From positions 1 to 64,000 of the forward strand of contig JAUVZL010000004.1 in NCBI GenBank assembly GCA_030602565.1: a stretch of 64,000 nucleotides of DNA. Reading direction: 5' to 3'. Under the pieces are notes generated by a model that saw nothing but the letters and a program-made list of their open reading frames with translations, was not told the DNA's origin and ran no database searches. Below, piece by piece: positions 53,152-63,093 of this stretch. Positions within the stretch are counted from its first letter, which is position 1, and each line of letters starts with the position of its first letter. Made by a program: the position numbers and the translations under genes. This DNA is from Candidatus Stahliibacteriota bacterium. GTDB taxonomy: Bacteria > Hydrothermota > Tepidihabitantia > SM23-42.

Positions 53152-53544
53152 ATGGGTATCCTTGACAAACTAAGAAAAGGCAAAAAGAGTAAATCGGTTT
53201 TAGACTCATTGATCAAGAAGAAAGAGCCGGACAAAGCTAAGGATGCAACGATTGAAAAATCAGATGACATTGAAGTTCGGGAGTTAAACCCTGTTGATGC
53301 AGAGAAGATCGCCATGCCCGAGGACATCGGTATGGAGCCCCTAGAAGAAGACGTTAAGCCTATGCGGGAATTTAGAACTGAAGGTATGCACGAATTCACT
53401 CTGGATAGTCTCGGGAATTCACCAGGCGAAAAGTTGAAGGCAGAATGCAAAGCAAGGGTTAGTCGTCTGCTTGCTGAAGATAAGATAGATGAAGCGATCA
53501 GCGCGCTTCAAGAACTAAAACGAAAGCTCGCTGAACAAAAGTAG
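53152..53544 (+). CDS. Small charged protein at the end of the TPR operon
   Basis: 130 residues, following the coiled-coil/TPR gene by 21 nt. N-terminal basic segment (LDKLRKGKKSKSVLDSLIKKKE), acidic and probably disordered middle (residues about 35-80), and a C-terminal helical hairpin (KAECKARVSRLLAEDKIDEAISALQELKRKL) that resembles a single TPR-like unit. Function is unknown. It converges with ppdK, whose stop is 8 nt away. Confidence 0.7.
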   Translation: MGILDKLRKGKKSKSVLDSLIKKKEPDKAKDATIEKSDDIEVRELNPVDAEKIAMPEDIGMEPLEEDVKPMREFRTEGMHEFTLDSLGNSPGEKLKAECKARVSRLLAEDKIDEAISALQELKRKLAEQK

Positions 53545-53552
53545 AACCTATA

Positions 53553-56192
53553 TTATTTCTTTTTCTTGAACTTCTCCTCTAATGCAGCATGGGCTGCAGA
53601 CAAACGTGCAATAGGCACCCGATAAGGCGAACAAGATACATAATCCATGCCGATCTTATGGCAGAAATGGATTGACTTTGGGTCTCCACCGTGCTCACCA
53701 CAAATACCTATTTCGAGTTTGGGCTTGGTTTTCCTGCCGAGTTTAATGCCCATTTCAAGGATTTTTCCAACGCCGTCAATATCAATTGTCTTAAACGGAT
53801 CATCTTTTAGAAGCCCCATTTCAATATATTTGGGAACAAACTTTGCCACATCGTCACGAGAAAAACCAAGGGTTGTCTGCGTCATATCATTTGTACCGTA
53901 TGAGAAGAAATCGGCGAATTCGGCAACTTTGTCTGCGGTTAGTGCAGCGCGCGGGATTTCAATCATTGTACCGATCATGTACTTCAGTTTCACACCATAT
54001 TTCTTCATGGTCTGCTTGGCTATTCTATCAACGATCGCTCTTTGATTGGCGAGCTCACCAGCTTCCATGACCACTGGGATCATGACCTCAGGTATCACCT
54101 TTATGCCCTTCTTAGAGACTTCGCACGCGGCCTCAAATATCGCTTGTGCTTGCATTTCGGTTATTTCCGGATAGGTAATGCCGAGACGACATCCGCGATG
54201 TCCAAGCATAGGGTTAGATTCGTGCAAAGAGACAACTATTGACTTGAGGTTGTCAAATGGTACGTTCAAATCATCGGCGAGTTTCCTTATTGACTCATCA
54301 TCCTTAGGAAGAAACTCATGTAAAGGTGGGTCAAGGGTTCTAATGATCACTGGCAAACCATCCATGGCTTTGAAAATACCGATGAAATCCTCACGTTGCA
54401 TGGGCAGTAGTTTTGCTACTGCTTTTCTCCTTCCTGCCTCATCCCGGGCAATGATCATCTCGCGCATCGCTGCAACACGTTCAGGTTTGAAAAACATGTG
54501 TTCAGTACGGCAGAGTCCTATGCCTTCGGCGCCATAATCGCGCGCAATCTTGGAATCTCCAGGGCGGTCCGCATTTGTTCTTACACCTAATCTTCTAAAG
54601 GAATCAGCCCATTTCAGTAATTGAATCACGTCTTTTGTCATTTCTGGTTCGATTAGTTTTACCTCACCTAAGATGACTTTTCCTTCGGTTCCATCAACGC
54701 TGATTATGTCACTTTTTCTCACCATTGTACTGCCTGCGGTGAATGTCTGGGTGGTCATATCGATATTTATTTCACCACAGCCAACAATACACGGTTTGCC
54801 CATGCCACGTGCAACAACGGCGGCGTGTGAGGTCATGCCACCGCGTGCCGTGAGCAAACCTTTTGCTGCTTCCATGCCGTGTATGTCATCAGCAGATGTT
54901 TCGAGCCTCACCAGGATAACCGCCTTGCCGTCCTTGGCAAGCCGAACAGCCTCTTCTGATGAGAAGACAACTTGACCAACCGCCGCACCGGGTGACGCAG
55001 GCAAGCCTTTAGCAAGGGTTTTATATTTAATTGTTGGGTCTATCATAGGGTGAAGGACCTGATCTAATTCAGTTGGTGTTACGCGCAGCACAGCCTCTTC
55101 TCTTTTTATCAGTTTCTGGGTCACCATGTCGACCGCAATCTTGATATTGGCAAGGGCGGTTCTCTTGCCAGCTCGTGTTTGGAGTATCCATAGTTTTTCT
55201 TGCTCGACTGTGAATTCAACGTCCTGAAGGTCACGGTAGTGTTTTTCTAGTTCTTTGAGTATACTGATGAGTTTATTGTAAGCAGCAGGTTGTAGCTTTT
55301 TCAGTTCAATCATCTTTCTGGGGGTTCTAATGCCGGCTACCACATCCTCACCCTGGGCATTCTGGAGAAACTCGCCATAGACTTTGTTTTCGCCGGTTGC
55401 TGGATTGCGCGTGAACACGACACCGGTTGCAGAGTTGGTTCCCATATTGCCAAAAACCATTGACTGTACATTTATTGCAGTTCCCCAATCATCGGGTATC
55501 TTGTATATCCTGCGGTATTCTTTTGCCCGCGGGGTGTTCCAGGAATTGAAGACTGCGCCGATCGCTCCCCACAGTTGTTCCCGGGGATCACCTGGAAACG
55601 CTTTTTTCGTTTCTATCATGACCAGCTTTTTGAATTGTTTAACGATTTCTTTCCAATCATCACCACTAAGATCGAGGTCGGTTTTGGCACGCTTTCGTTT
55701 TTTCATTTTATCAACGAGTGCTTCGAATTTTTCTCGAGGGATCTGGAGGACAATATCTGAGTACATTTGAATAAAACGGCGATAGCAATCATAAGCGAAT
55801 CGATGATCACCAGTTTTCTCGATTAATCCATTTATTGTCGAATCATTCAATCCAAGGTTGAGTATTGTATCCATCATCCCCGGCATCGAAGTACGGGCAC
55901 CAGAACGTACTGAAAAGAGAAGGGGATTTTTCTTATCACCAAACCTCTTGCCGGTAAGTTTTTCTACCCTTGCAATGCCTTTTTCGACATCCTGTTTCAA
56001 AATCTTTGGGTACTTTTTCCTCTTGAGGTAGTCGATACACAATTCTGACGAAACAGTGAAACCAGGCGGTATTGGTACCCCAAGGTTTGTCATCTCTGCA
56101 AGGTTTGCGCCTTTTCCACCGAGTACGTTTTTCATTTTTGCTGAGCCCTGTGCTTTTTTGCCACCGAAATTATAGACTAATCTTTTTGGCAT
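53553..56192 (-). CDS. ppdK: Pyruvate, phosphate dikinase
   Basis: 879 residues, the usual size. It interconverts pyruvate and phosphoenolpyruvate using ATP/AMP and phosphate. The N-terminal ATP-grasp part has GGKGANLAEM and FSVRSGA; the phospho-histidine is in GGMTSHAAVVARGMGKPCIVG-type segment (split here as GGMTSHAAV and GKPCIVG); the C-terminal TIM barrel has LCRTEHMF, the Cys in GICGEHGGD and the YGTNDMTQ segment. AAAGGAGC precedes the ATG. The neighbouring gene upstream is a 2,3-diphosphoglycerate-cyclase-like GTPase, another enzyme of lower glycolysis. Confidence 0.97.
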   Translation of the reverse strand: MPKRLVYNFGGKKAQGSAKMKNVLGGKGANLAEMTNLGVPIPPGFTVSSELCIDYLKRKKYPKILKQDVEKGIARVEKLTGKRFGDKKNPLLFSVRSGARTSMPGMMDTILNLGLNDSTINGLIEKTGDHRFAYDCYRRFIQMYSDIVLQIPREKFEALVDKMKKRKRAKTDLDLSGDDWKEIVKQFKKLVMIETKKAFPGDPREQLWGAIGAVFNSWNTPRAKEYRRIYKIPDDWGTAINVQSMVFGNMGTNSATGVVFTRNPATGENKVYGEFLQNAQGEDVVAGIRTPRKMIELKKLQPAAYNKLISILKELEKHYRDLQDVEFTVEQEKLWILQTRAGKRTALANIKIAVDMVTQKLIKREEAVLRVTPTELDQVLHPMIDPTIKYKTLAKGLPASPGAAVGQVVFSSEEAVRLAKDGKAVILVRLETSADDIHGMEAAKGLLTARGGMTSHAAVVARGMGKPCIVGCGEINIDMTTQTFTAGSTMVRKSDIISVDGTEGKVILGEVKLIEPEMTKDVIQLLKWADSFRRLGVRTNADRPGDSKIARDYGAEGIGLCRTEHMFFKPERVAAMREMIIARDEAGRRKAVAKLLPMQREDFIGIFKAMDGLPVIIRTLDPPLHEFLPKDDESIRKLADDLNVPFDNLKSIVVSLHESNPMLGHRGCRLGITYPEITEMQAQAIFEAACEVSKKGIKVIPEVMIPVVMEAGELANQRAIVDRIAKQTMKKYGVKLKYMIGTMIEIPRAALTADKVAEFADFFSYGTNDMTQTTLGFSRDDVAKFVPKYIEMGLLKDDPFKTIDIDGVGKILEMGIKLGRKTKPKLEIGICGEHGGDPKSIHFCHKIGMDYVSCSPYRVPIARLSAAHAALEEKFKKKK

Positions 56193-56295
56193 TTTTTAGC
56201 TCCTTTCATTTTACTCCGTAAAATTTGATTTAGATAGATGTAGGCGGATTCAGACGGATTTCCATTTTCTTCTGTATGCATCCGTTACTATTCGT

Positions 56296-57609
56296 TTAAA
56301 TTCTAAGATGTTTTTTCAGAAACATCTTGAGTTTATCAACTGATTTTATTCTTAGCTCATAATTCACTTTTGCCGTGGGTTTGTTTAATGTCATCAGCTT
56401 GTGCAGGTCGACCGGCGTTGCCATTACTATTGAATCAGCCGGTACACTATTAATGCTTTTCTCGAGTTCTCTTATCTGCTTCTGTCCATAGCCCAGGGCA
56501 GGTATAAGCATACTGATCTGTGGATATTTTACATACGCTTTTTGTATTGACCCGATAACATACGGTCTTGGATCGACAATCTTCTTGGCCCTGAATTTCT
56601 TGGCGGCAACAATACCAATACCAAACGACATGCCACCGTGCGTGAGTGTTGGACCGTCCTCAACAACGACTACTTTGCGGTTGCGGATCAGTTCAGGTTT
56701 ATCAACGATGCAAGGGGATGTAGCTTCGAGTATAACAGCCCGCCTGTTCAATTTTCTTATATTTTCGTTGAGCAGCTTGACATCCTTGCGTGAGGCAGTA
56801 TCGACCTTATTTATTATTACAATATCAGCAAACCTGACATTCGCTTCTCCTGGATGATATACGGTTTCATCACCAACACGGAATGGATCAACGACAACGA
56901 TATGCAAGTCAGATTTGTAAAACGGCAGGTCATTGTTGCCGCCATCCCAAACAATAACATCAGAGATCTTCTCGGCTTGTTTCAAGATCAGTTCATAATC
57001 AACGCCCGCAAAAATAGTGTTACCTCTTCTGACATGCGGTTCATATTCTTCACGTTCTTCGATCGTGCACTTGTGGCGATCCAAATCAGCCATCTTAGAA
57101 AACATCTGTACTGCCTGTTTTTTTAGGTCACCGTACGGCATTGGATGCCGGATTGCTGAGAACCTTACACCCTCCGCCTGCAGGATATCGCATATTAGCC
57201 TTGTCGTTTGACTTTTGCCGGCACCGGTTCTCGAAGCACAAATCGAAACAATCTTTTTCCGGGATTTTAGTACGGACGAGCTCAGACCCAATAACCAAAA
57301 GTCAGCCCCCGCGGCAATTACTTCGGACGCCTTGTGCATTACATAATTGTGAGAAATGTCCGAGTAAGAAAAGACCACAATATCGGCTTTAAATTTCTTG
57401 ATTGAATCGGTTAATTTACTTTCTGGCAAAATAGGTATGCCACGCGGATACCTTTTTCCGGCAAGTTCTTTAGGATACTTACGCCCCGCGATATTGGGTA
57501 TTTGGGTGGCGGTAAAGCAGACCACTTTAAAATCCTTATTTTTTCTGAAAAACACATTGAAATTATGGAAATCCCTTCCTGCTGCTCCCATGATAATCAC
57601 CCGCCGCAT
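56296..57609 (-). CDS. Cyclic 2,3-diphosphoglycerate synthetase-like P-loop protein
   Basis: 437 residues. N-terminal Rossmann-like part (RRVIIMGAAGRDFHNFNVFF, then IPNIAGRKYPKELAG), then a P-loop domain (ICASRTGAGKSQTTRL), VWDGGNNDLPFYK and DIVIINKVDTA (the G4-like NKVD). This layout is that of the archaeal cyclic 2,3-diphosphoglycerate synthetases. Bacterial relatives are frequent but the product has rarely been shown, so the name is a family label. It lies 103 nt upstream of ppdK on the same strand, probably in one unit. Its promoter is preceded by tandem 15-bp repeats. Confidence 0.85.
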   Translation of the reverse strand: MRRVIIMGAAGRDFHNFNVFFRKNKDFKVVCFTATQIPNIAGRKYPKELAGKRYPRGIPILPESKLTDSIKKFKADIVVFSYSDISHNYVMHKASEVIAAGADFWLLGLSSSVLKSRKKIVSICASRTGAGKSQTTRLICDILQAEGVRFSAIRHPMPYGDLKKQAVQMFSKMADLDRHKCTIEEREEYEPHVRRGNTIFAGVDYELILKQAEKISDVIVWDGGNNDLPFYKSDLHIVVVDPFRVGDETVYHPGEANVRFADIVIINKVDTASRKDVKLLNENIRKLNRRAVILEATSPCIVDKPELIRNRKVVVVEDGPTLTHGGMSFGIGIVAAKKFRAKKIVDPRPYVIGSIQKAYVKYPQISMLIPALGYGQKQIRELEKSINSVPADSIVMATPVDLHKLMTLNKPTAKVNYELRIKSVDKLKMFLKKHLRI

Positions 57610-57638
57610 AGAAATTCCTCCTTTCGATTATGACCTTC

Positions 57639-57667
57639 ATTATAACCCACAAATCACTGGAAGTCAA
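57639..57667 (-). promoter_or_regulatory. Promoter of the cyclic-2,3-diphosphoglycerate-synthetase-like gene (17-bp spacer)
   Basis: TTGACT, 17-bp spacer, TATAAT on the minus strand. It is the only promoter read here with a spacer other than 16. AAAGGAGG precedes the ATG at 57609. Confidence 0.6.
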
Positions 57668-57697
57668 TGATATTGGAGATTGTGATATTGGAGATTG
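57668..57697. repeat. Two perfect 15-bp tandem repeats beside the promoter
   Basis: TGATATTGGAGATTG occurs twice head to tail, followed by a partial third copy (AATATTGG). It abuts the -35 box of the promoter at 57639-57667 on its upstream side, a usual place for an activator site. Confidence 0.6.
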
Positions 57698-57752
57698 AAT
57701 ATTGGTAGACATTTGATTTCTAAAAAAACCCCATAAAAACAGCACTTTAATA

Positions 57753-57780
57753 TTGACAAAACTAAACTTTTGCGTATAAT
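57753..57780 (+). promoter_or_regulatory. Consensus promoter of tRNA-Val
   Basis: TTGACA, 16-bp spacer, TATAAT, ending 12 nt before the tRNA. Confidence 0.8.
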
Positions 57781-57792
57781 ATAGTGTCATAA

Positions 57793-57866
57793 GGGCGAAT
57801 AGCTCAGTTGGCGAGAGCGTCTGCCTTACAAGCAGAAGGTCACCCGTTCAAGTCGGGTTTCGCCCA
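57793..57866 (+). tRNA. tRNA-Val (anticodon TAC)
   Basis: 74 nt with acceptor GGGCGAA/TTCGCCC, D arm AGCTCAGTTGGCGAGAGC, anticodon arm TCTGC-CTTACAA-GCAGA and T arm ACCCG-TTCAAGT-CGGGT; discriminator A and no encoded CCA. The intact loop shows no intron, unlike tRNA-Asn. Confidence 0.96.
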
Positions 57867-57933
57867 ATGTGCTTGTGTTTTAAAGGCAGTAATTGTAATA
57901 AAATTATGATAGAGAGAAAAAAGGAGACGGGTT

Positions 57934-58436
57934 TTGCCAAAAGGAAGACGAGGTATTAGAGGGGGGCTGAGACCCCATCTCGATGATCCGTATTTGACTA
58001 GAAAGAGTTACAAGGAGCCGACTCTTTGTCCGCGCTGCGGACTTGTTTATAGACGCCGGCGGTGGCAGAGAATTCCAGATTTTGATCCAAAACTGGCAGT
58101 CGGGCAGCATAAATGCCCGGCCTGCCGGAAAGAAGAAGATCATTATGTAATGGGGATTGTCTATATAACTGGTAATTTTTTCGCGCAGAGACGTGATCAG
58201 ATTCTCAATATGTTGAGAAATGAAGAAGCTAAAGAGGTTACTCACAACCCGCTTGATAGAATCATTAATATCATTGAAAAAGATGATGAGGTTCGGGTTG
58301 AGACCACCTCGGAGAGTTTAGCAGTTCATCTGGGTAGAATGCTGTATCATTCCTATGGCGGTAGCGTGGAGTATAAATTCTCAGATGAGCAAAAGTTGGC
58401 AAGAGTCTATTGGTACAGAGAAAAGAAGGAGGAAAA

Positions 58437-58440
<4 letters not shown>
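57934..58440 (+). CDS. Zinc-ribbon protein of BCAM0308 / NMD3-like type
   Basis: 168 residues from a TTG at 57934 with GGAGACGG upstream. Two CxxC knuckles (C32/C35 in [10 protein letters not shown] and C61/C64 in HKCPACRKE) form a zinc ribbon. The second half (about 90-160) is alpha/beta with [12 protein letters not shown]. The composition resembles small ribosome-associated zinc proteins, but no function is established. It is followed directly by groES; its stop overlaps the groES start by four bases, so it seems to be part of the chaperonin transcript. Confidence 0.7.
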
Positions 58441-60370
<1,930 letters not shown>

Positions 60371-60481
60371 ATGAGACACGGAGAAGGGGGGATGGGGAGT
60401 ATCGGTGATATGCATAACCAGAAAAAAACAGGTTCTTTCACCGTTTCTCCCTTTCCCCGGTTCTCCCATACTCAATAAGGT
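60371..60481. other. Purine-rich and pyrimidine-rich tracts between groEL and the FmdB-like gene
   Basis: A purine-rich tract (60371-60402, with GGAGAAGGGGGGATGGGGAG) is followed after a spacer by a pyrimidine-rich tract (about 60437-60475, TTTCTCCCTTTCCCCGG). They are roughly complementary and can form an imperfect hairpin, possibly a terminator or dispersed repeat. No clear T-run follows. Confidence 0.4.
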
Positions 60482-60799
60482 ATGCCTACTTACGAATACG
60501 AATGCACCAAGTGTAAATATACATTTGAGGAATTTCAGAAAATCACTGACAAACCTCTGCAAAGATGTCCGAAATGCCGTAGTAAATTAAGGCGTTTGAT
60601 TAGTGGAGGTGTGGGGTTGATCTTCAAAGGGAGCGGATTTTACGCAACTGACTACAAGAAACCTAACCTGCCGCAACCCCAGGAAAAAAGAAGTACCGAA
60701 TTGAAAAAGTTAGACAAAAAACCAACCCCGCCTGCTAAAGTAGATTCAAAACCGTCAAAGACTGCTGACAAGAAACCTTTAGAAAACAAAAAATCTTAG
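60482..60799 (+). CDS. FmdB-family zinc-ribbon protein
   Basis: 105 residues. The N-terminal 45 are the FmdB/CxxC zinc ribbon (MPTYEYECTKCKYTFEEFQ, C8/C11 and C29/C32), then GSGFYATDY, the conserved end of the domain. The tail (about 65-105) is Lys/Pro-rich and probably disordered (KKPTPPAKVDSKPSK). First described beside formamidase genes as a putative regulator, the family now appears in almost all bacteria with no settled role. It lies 21 nt before the lpxB promoter. Confidence 0.85.
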   Translation: MPTYEYECTKCKYTFEEFQKITDKPLQRCPKCRSKLRRLISGGVGLIFKGSGFYATDYKKPNLPQPQEKRSTELKKLDKKPTPPAKVDSKPSKTADKKPLENKKS

Positions 60800-60820
60800 A
60801 CTAATACTTAACCAAATACG

Positions 60821-60848
60821 TTGATTTCCAAACAGAATTGCGTATCAT
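60821..60848 (+). promoter_or_regulatory. Possible promoter of lpxB with a very short leader
   Basis: TTGATT, 16-bp spacer, TATCAT; 11 nt to the ATG at 60860, so the leader would be only about 4-5 nt. Confidence 0.4.
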
Positions 60849-60859
60849 TGGCGTATAAG

Positions 60860-61888
60860 ATGATGTCAATGCAAGTCGAGAGTCCTGTATTCATCAGTGT
60901 GGGTGAGCCATCTGGTGATTTGTATGCCTCATTCTTGGCCTGTGATATGAAAACCAAAACGCCAGGTCTGAGAATCTTTGCAGTGGGCGGCAAGAACCTG
61001 GTGGAGAGCGGGGTGGATGTTCTGGTAGATTATGATAGAATGACGACGCTTGGTTTTACAAGCGGAGTCTTAACAGCCTATCGTAATTACACAATCTACG
61101 GAAAGATCGCACGCCTGATGTACAGGATTCGACCTAAGACATTTATTGGGGTTGCTTACCCTGGTTTGAATATATTGCTCTGTAAGTATGCAAAGTATCT
61201 GGGTTGCAGAGTTTATTATTTCCTTCCACCTCAGATTTGGGCATGGGGTACATTCAGAAAATACTTTATCAAAAAATGGGTTGATAAAGTCATTTCAGTT
61301 TTCCCGTTTGAATACGAATTCTATAAAAAAATGGGTATTGATACAATTTATTTCAAAAATCCATTATTTGAGAGGTTGAAAAAGTACAAAAGAAATGATT
61401 TTAAAAAAAGAATCGGTCTCATGCCTGGTTCACGCAAAAGCGAAATCAAAAGGAATTTGCCGGTTATGATCGAGCTGATGAGGAGAATTGCTCAGAAAGG
61501 AAACGATATCGAATTTGTGTTGATTTTGCACTCAAGTCTCATAGGAGTAGGGCGTTCACGCCCGTTCTTCACGAGCCTAAAGGCTCTACTCCAGGATAAA
61601 GCAATAATTACAAGTGAAAATCGCTATCAAGCCATGAAGAACTGTGATTTGCTCATTGCCTGTTCGGGTACGGCGTCACTTGAGGCAGCAGCAATGGATA
61701 TACCTCAGATTTTCTTTAATCGACCTTCATTTTTTGATTATCATATCGCAAAAAGATTCTTGAAGATCAAAGAGTATAACTTAACAAATTTGTATTATAA
61801 TAGAAAAATAGTACCGAGTATTGTGTTACGTAATGCAGATTATATCTTACAGAGATTATTTATTGTAGTCAGTGATTGCATTTCTTGA
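60860..61888 (+). CDS. lpxB: Lipid-A-disaccharide synthase
   Basis: 342 residues from the ATG at 60860; a TTG at 60821 would add 13 residues but overlaps a promoter-like site. LpxB joins UDP-diacylglucosamine and lipid X, so the cell should make lipid A and have an outer membrane. Motifs: VGEPSGDLYASFL, the Pro-rich YYFLPPQIWAWG, GLMPGSRKSEIKRNLPV and the UDP-sugar site CSGTASLEAA. The C-terminus is diverged and about 40 residues shorter than usual. Residues 229-245 are encoded by a 49-bp palindromic element, described separately. Confidence 0.9.
   Translation: MMSMQVESPVFISVGEPSGDLYASFLACDMKTKTPGLRIFAVGGKNLVESGVDVLVDYDRMTTLGFTSGVLTAYRNYTIYGKIARLMYRIRPKTFIGVAYPGLNILLCKYAKYLGCRVYYFLPPQIWAWGTFRKYFIKKWVDKVISVFPFEYEFYKKMGIDTIYFKNPLFERLKKYKRNDFKKRIGLMPGSRKSEIKRNLPVMIELMRRIAQKGNDIEFVLILHSSLIGVGRSRPFFTSLKALLQDKAIITSENRYQAMKNCDLLIACSGTASLEAAAMDIPQIFFNRPSFFDYHIAKRFLKIKEYNLTNLYYNRKIVPSIVLRNADYILQRLFIVVSDCIS
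61544..61592. repeat. 49-bp compound palindromic element in frame inside lpxB
   Basis: The ends GGAGTAG and CTACTCC are complementary. Inside are two more hairpins, GGGCG-TTCA-CGCCC and GAGCC-TAAA-GGCTC, separated by GTTCTTCA. The reading frame passes through it. The GC-rich, highly folded sequence contrasts with the AT-rich lpxB around it. Confidence 0.65.
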
Positions 61889-61955
61889 AGAAAAACTTCA
61901 TCCTCGGAACTGACAAAACCAAGTTTTATCTTTGAATTATTGGATGTTTCAGATA

Positions 61956-61983
61956 TTGACTTCCTGTTTTTATATGGTATAGT
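61956..61983 (+). promoter_or_regulatory. Promoter of the PP-loop amidotransferase-like gene
   Basis: TTGACT, 16-bp spacer, TATAGT; AAGGTG precedes the ATG at 61998. Confidence 0.6.
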
Positions 61984-61997
61984 ACAAAAGGTGATAA

Positions 61998-63014
61998 ATG
62001 AAATTCTGTAAAAAATGTCTTCTTCCAGAAACATATCCAAAAATGAAATTGAACTCAGCGGGGTATTGCAACGTATGTATTGAATATGAAAGGAAATTTG
62101 GGGATTTTGATTTTGAAAAATCCGAATCAGAATTGAGGAAAATTTTAGAAAAAGAAACTGCAAAAAACAACAAACTTATTGTAACATGTAGTGGCGGGAT
62201 TGACAGTTCATACGTTTTGTATTTATGCAAAACTAAATACAAACTTAATATAATCGGCGCCAATTTTGATCATGGTTTCCAATCTGAAACCGCCAAACAA
62301 AATCTCTCTAATTTAAGTAAAATTTTGAATATTGGTATTACCACAGTGAAACCGGATTATAGAATTTTATATCGACTATATCGCGATTTTTTGTTAAGAA
62401 CCGGCGATTTTTGTACGCCATGCTGTCAAGGTTGCTGCCGTTCTGGTTTTGTAGTTGGTGACAATAATAACATACAGACAATAATCCACGGTGGTGTGTC
62501 TGGCTCGCGGGTTGAATTCAATGTTCTCGGGATGTATAAACATCATTATGAAAGATTTATGAAGGTAGTTGGTAATGATTACAGTTTTGAGGAATTGCAG
62601 GATATAGTAACGCCAACAGATGAAATAAAAAGATTTAATCTCATTTCATTACCTCAATATTTAAACTGGGATGTAAGAAAAATAATGAGAATATTAAGTA
62701 AAGAAGTAAACTGGAAGGCGATGTCAAATGGTCGGATCTGGCACGTAGATTGTATGATTGCTGATGCTGCCGATCATTTTCTTCAAAGGAAATTTGGGTT
62801 TTCAAGGCACTGGATGAGTATTTCGGCAAATTTACGCGCCGGTTTCATAAGTATTGAAGAAGCTCGTACTATGCTCAATGACCAGGAAGAAGGAGTAAGA
62901 GAGGAACCTAAAGAAGCTATTGATGCATTATTGAAAAAAACAGGTCTTGAGAGGAAGGAAATTAACGAACTACCATTTTTTAACAGCGAGCCCGCTATTA
63001 AATTTCTACCATAG
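61998..63014 (+). CDS. N-acetyl sugar amidotransferase-like PP-loop protein (WbpG/LegG type)
   Basis: 338 residues. The N-terminus has two CxxC knuckles (C4/C7 and C24/C27, the latter in AGYCNVCIEYE), then a PP-loop ATP pyrophosphatase domain (SGGIDSS at 65-71, GANFDHGFQS). This is the layout of enzymes that amidate sugars of O-antigen or legionaminic acid. A second Cys cluster (C139, C142, C143, C146, C147; DFCTPCCQGCCRSG) is unusual and may bind metal or Fe-S. The gene is AT-rich compared with its neighbours, as expected for a surface polysaccharide locus gained by transfer. A sugar epimerase gene follows. Confidence 0.75.
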   Translation: MKFCKKCLLPETYPKMKLNSAGYCNVCIEYERKFGDFDFEKSESELRKILEKETAKNNKLIVTCSGGIDSSYVLYLCKTKYKLNIIGANFDHGFQSETAKQNLSNLSKILNIGITTVKPDYRILYRLYRDFLLRTGDFCTPCCQGCCRSGFVVGDNNNIQTIIHGGVSGSRVEFNVLGMYKHHYERFMKVVGNDYSFEELQDIVTPTDEIKRFNLISLPQYLNWDVRKIMRILSKEVNWKAMSNGRIWHVDCMIADAADHFLQRKFGFSRHWMSISANLRAGFISIEEARTMLNDQEEGVREEPKEAIDALLKKTGLERKEINELPFFNSEPAIKFLP

Positions 63015-63060
63015 AATACAATAACAAAAATTACCCTATATTGCTACCAGATGATTTTGA

Positions 63061-63088
63061 TTGACGACTATGTTATTTCGTATATAAT
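63061..63088 (+). promoter_or_regulatory. Leaderless promoter of the epimerase gene
   Basis: TTGACG, 16-bp spacer, TATAAT, and 5 nt to the GTG at 63094. Confidence 0.65.
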
Positions 63089-63093
63089 AAATT

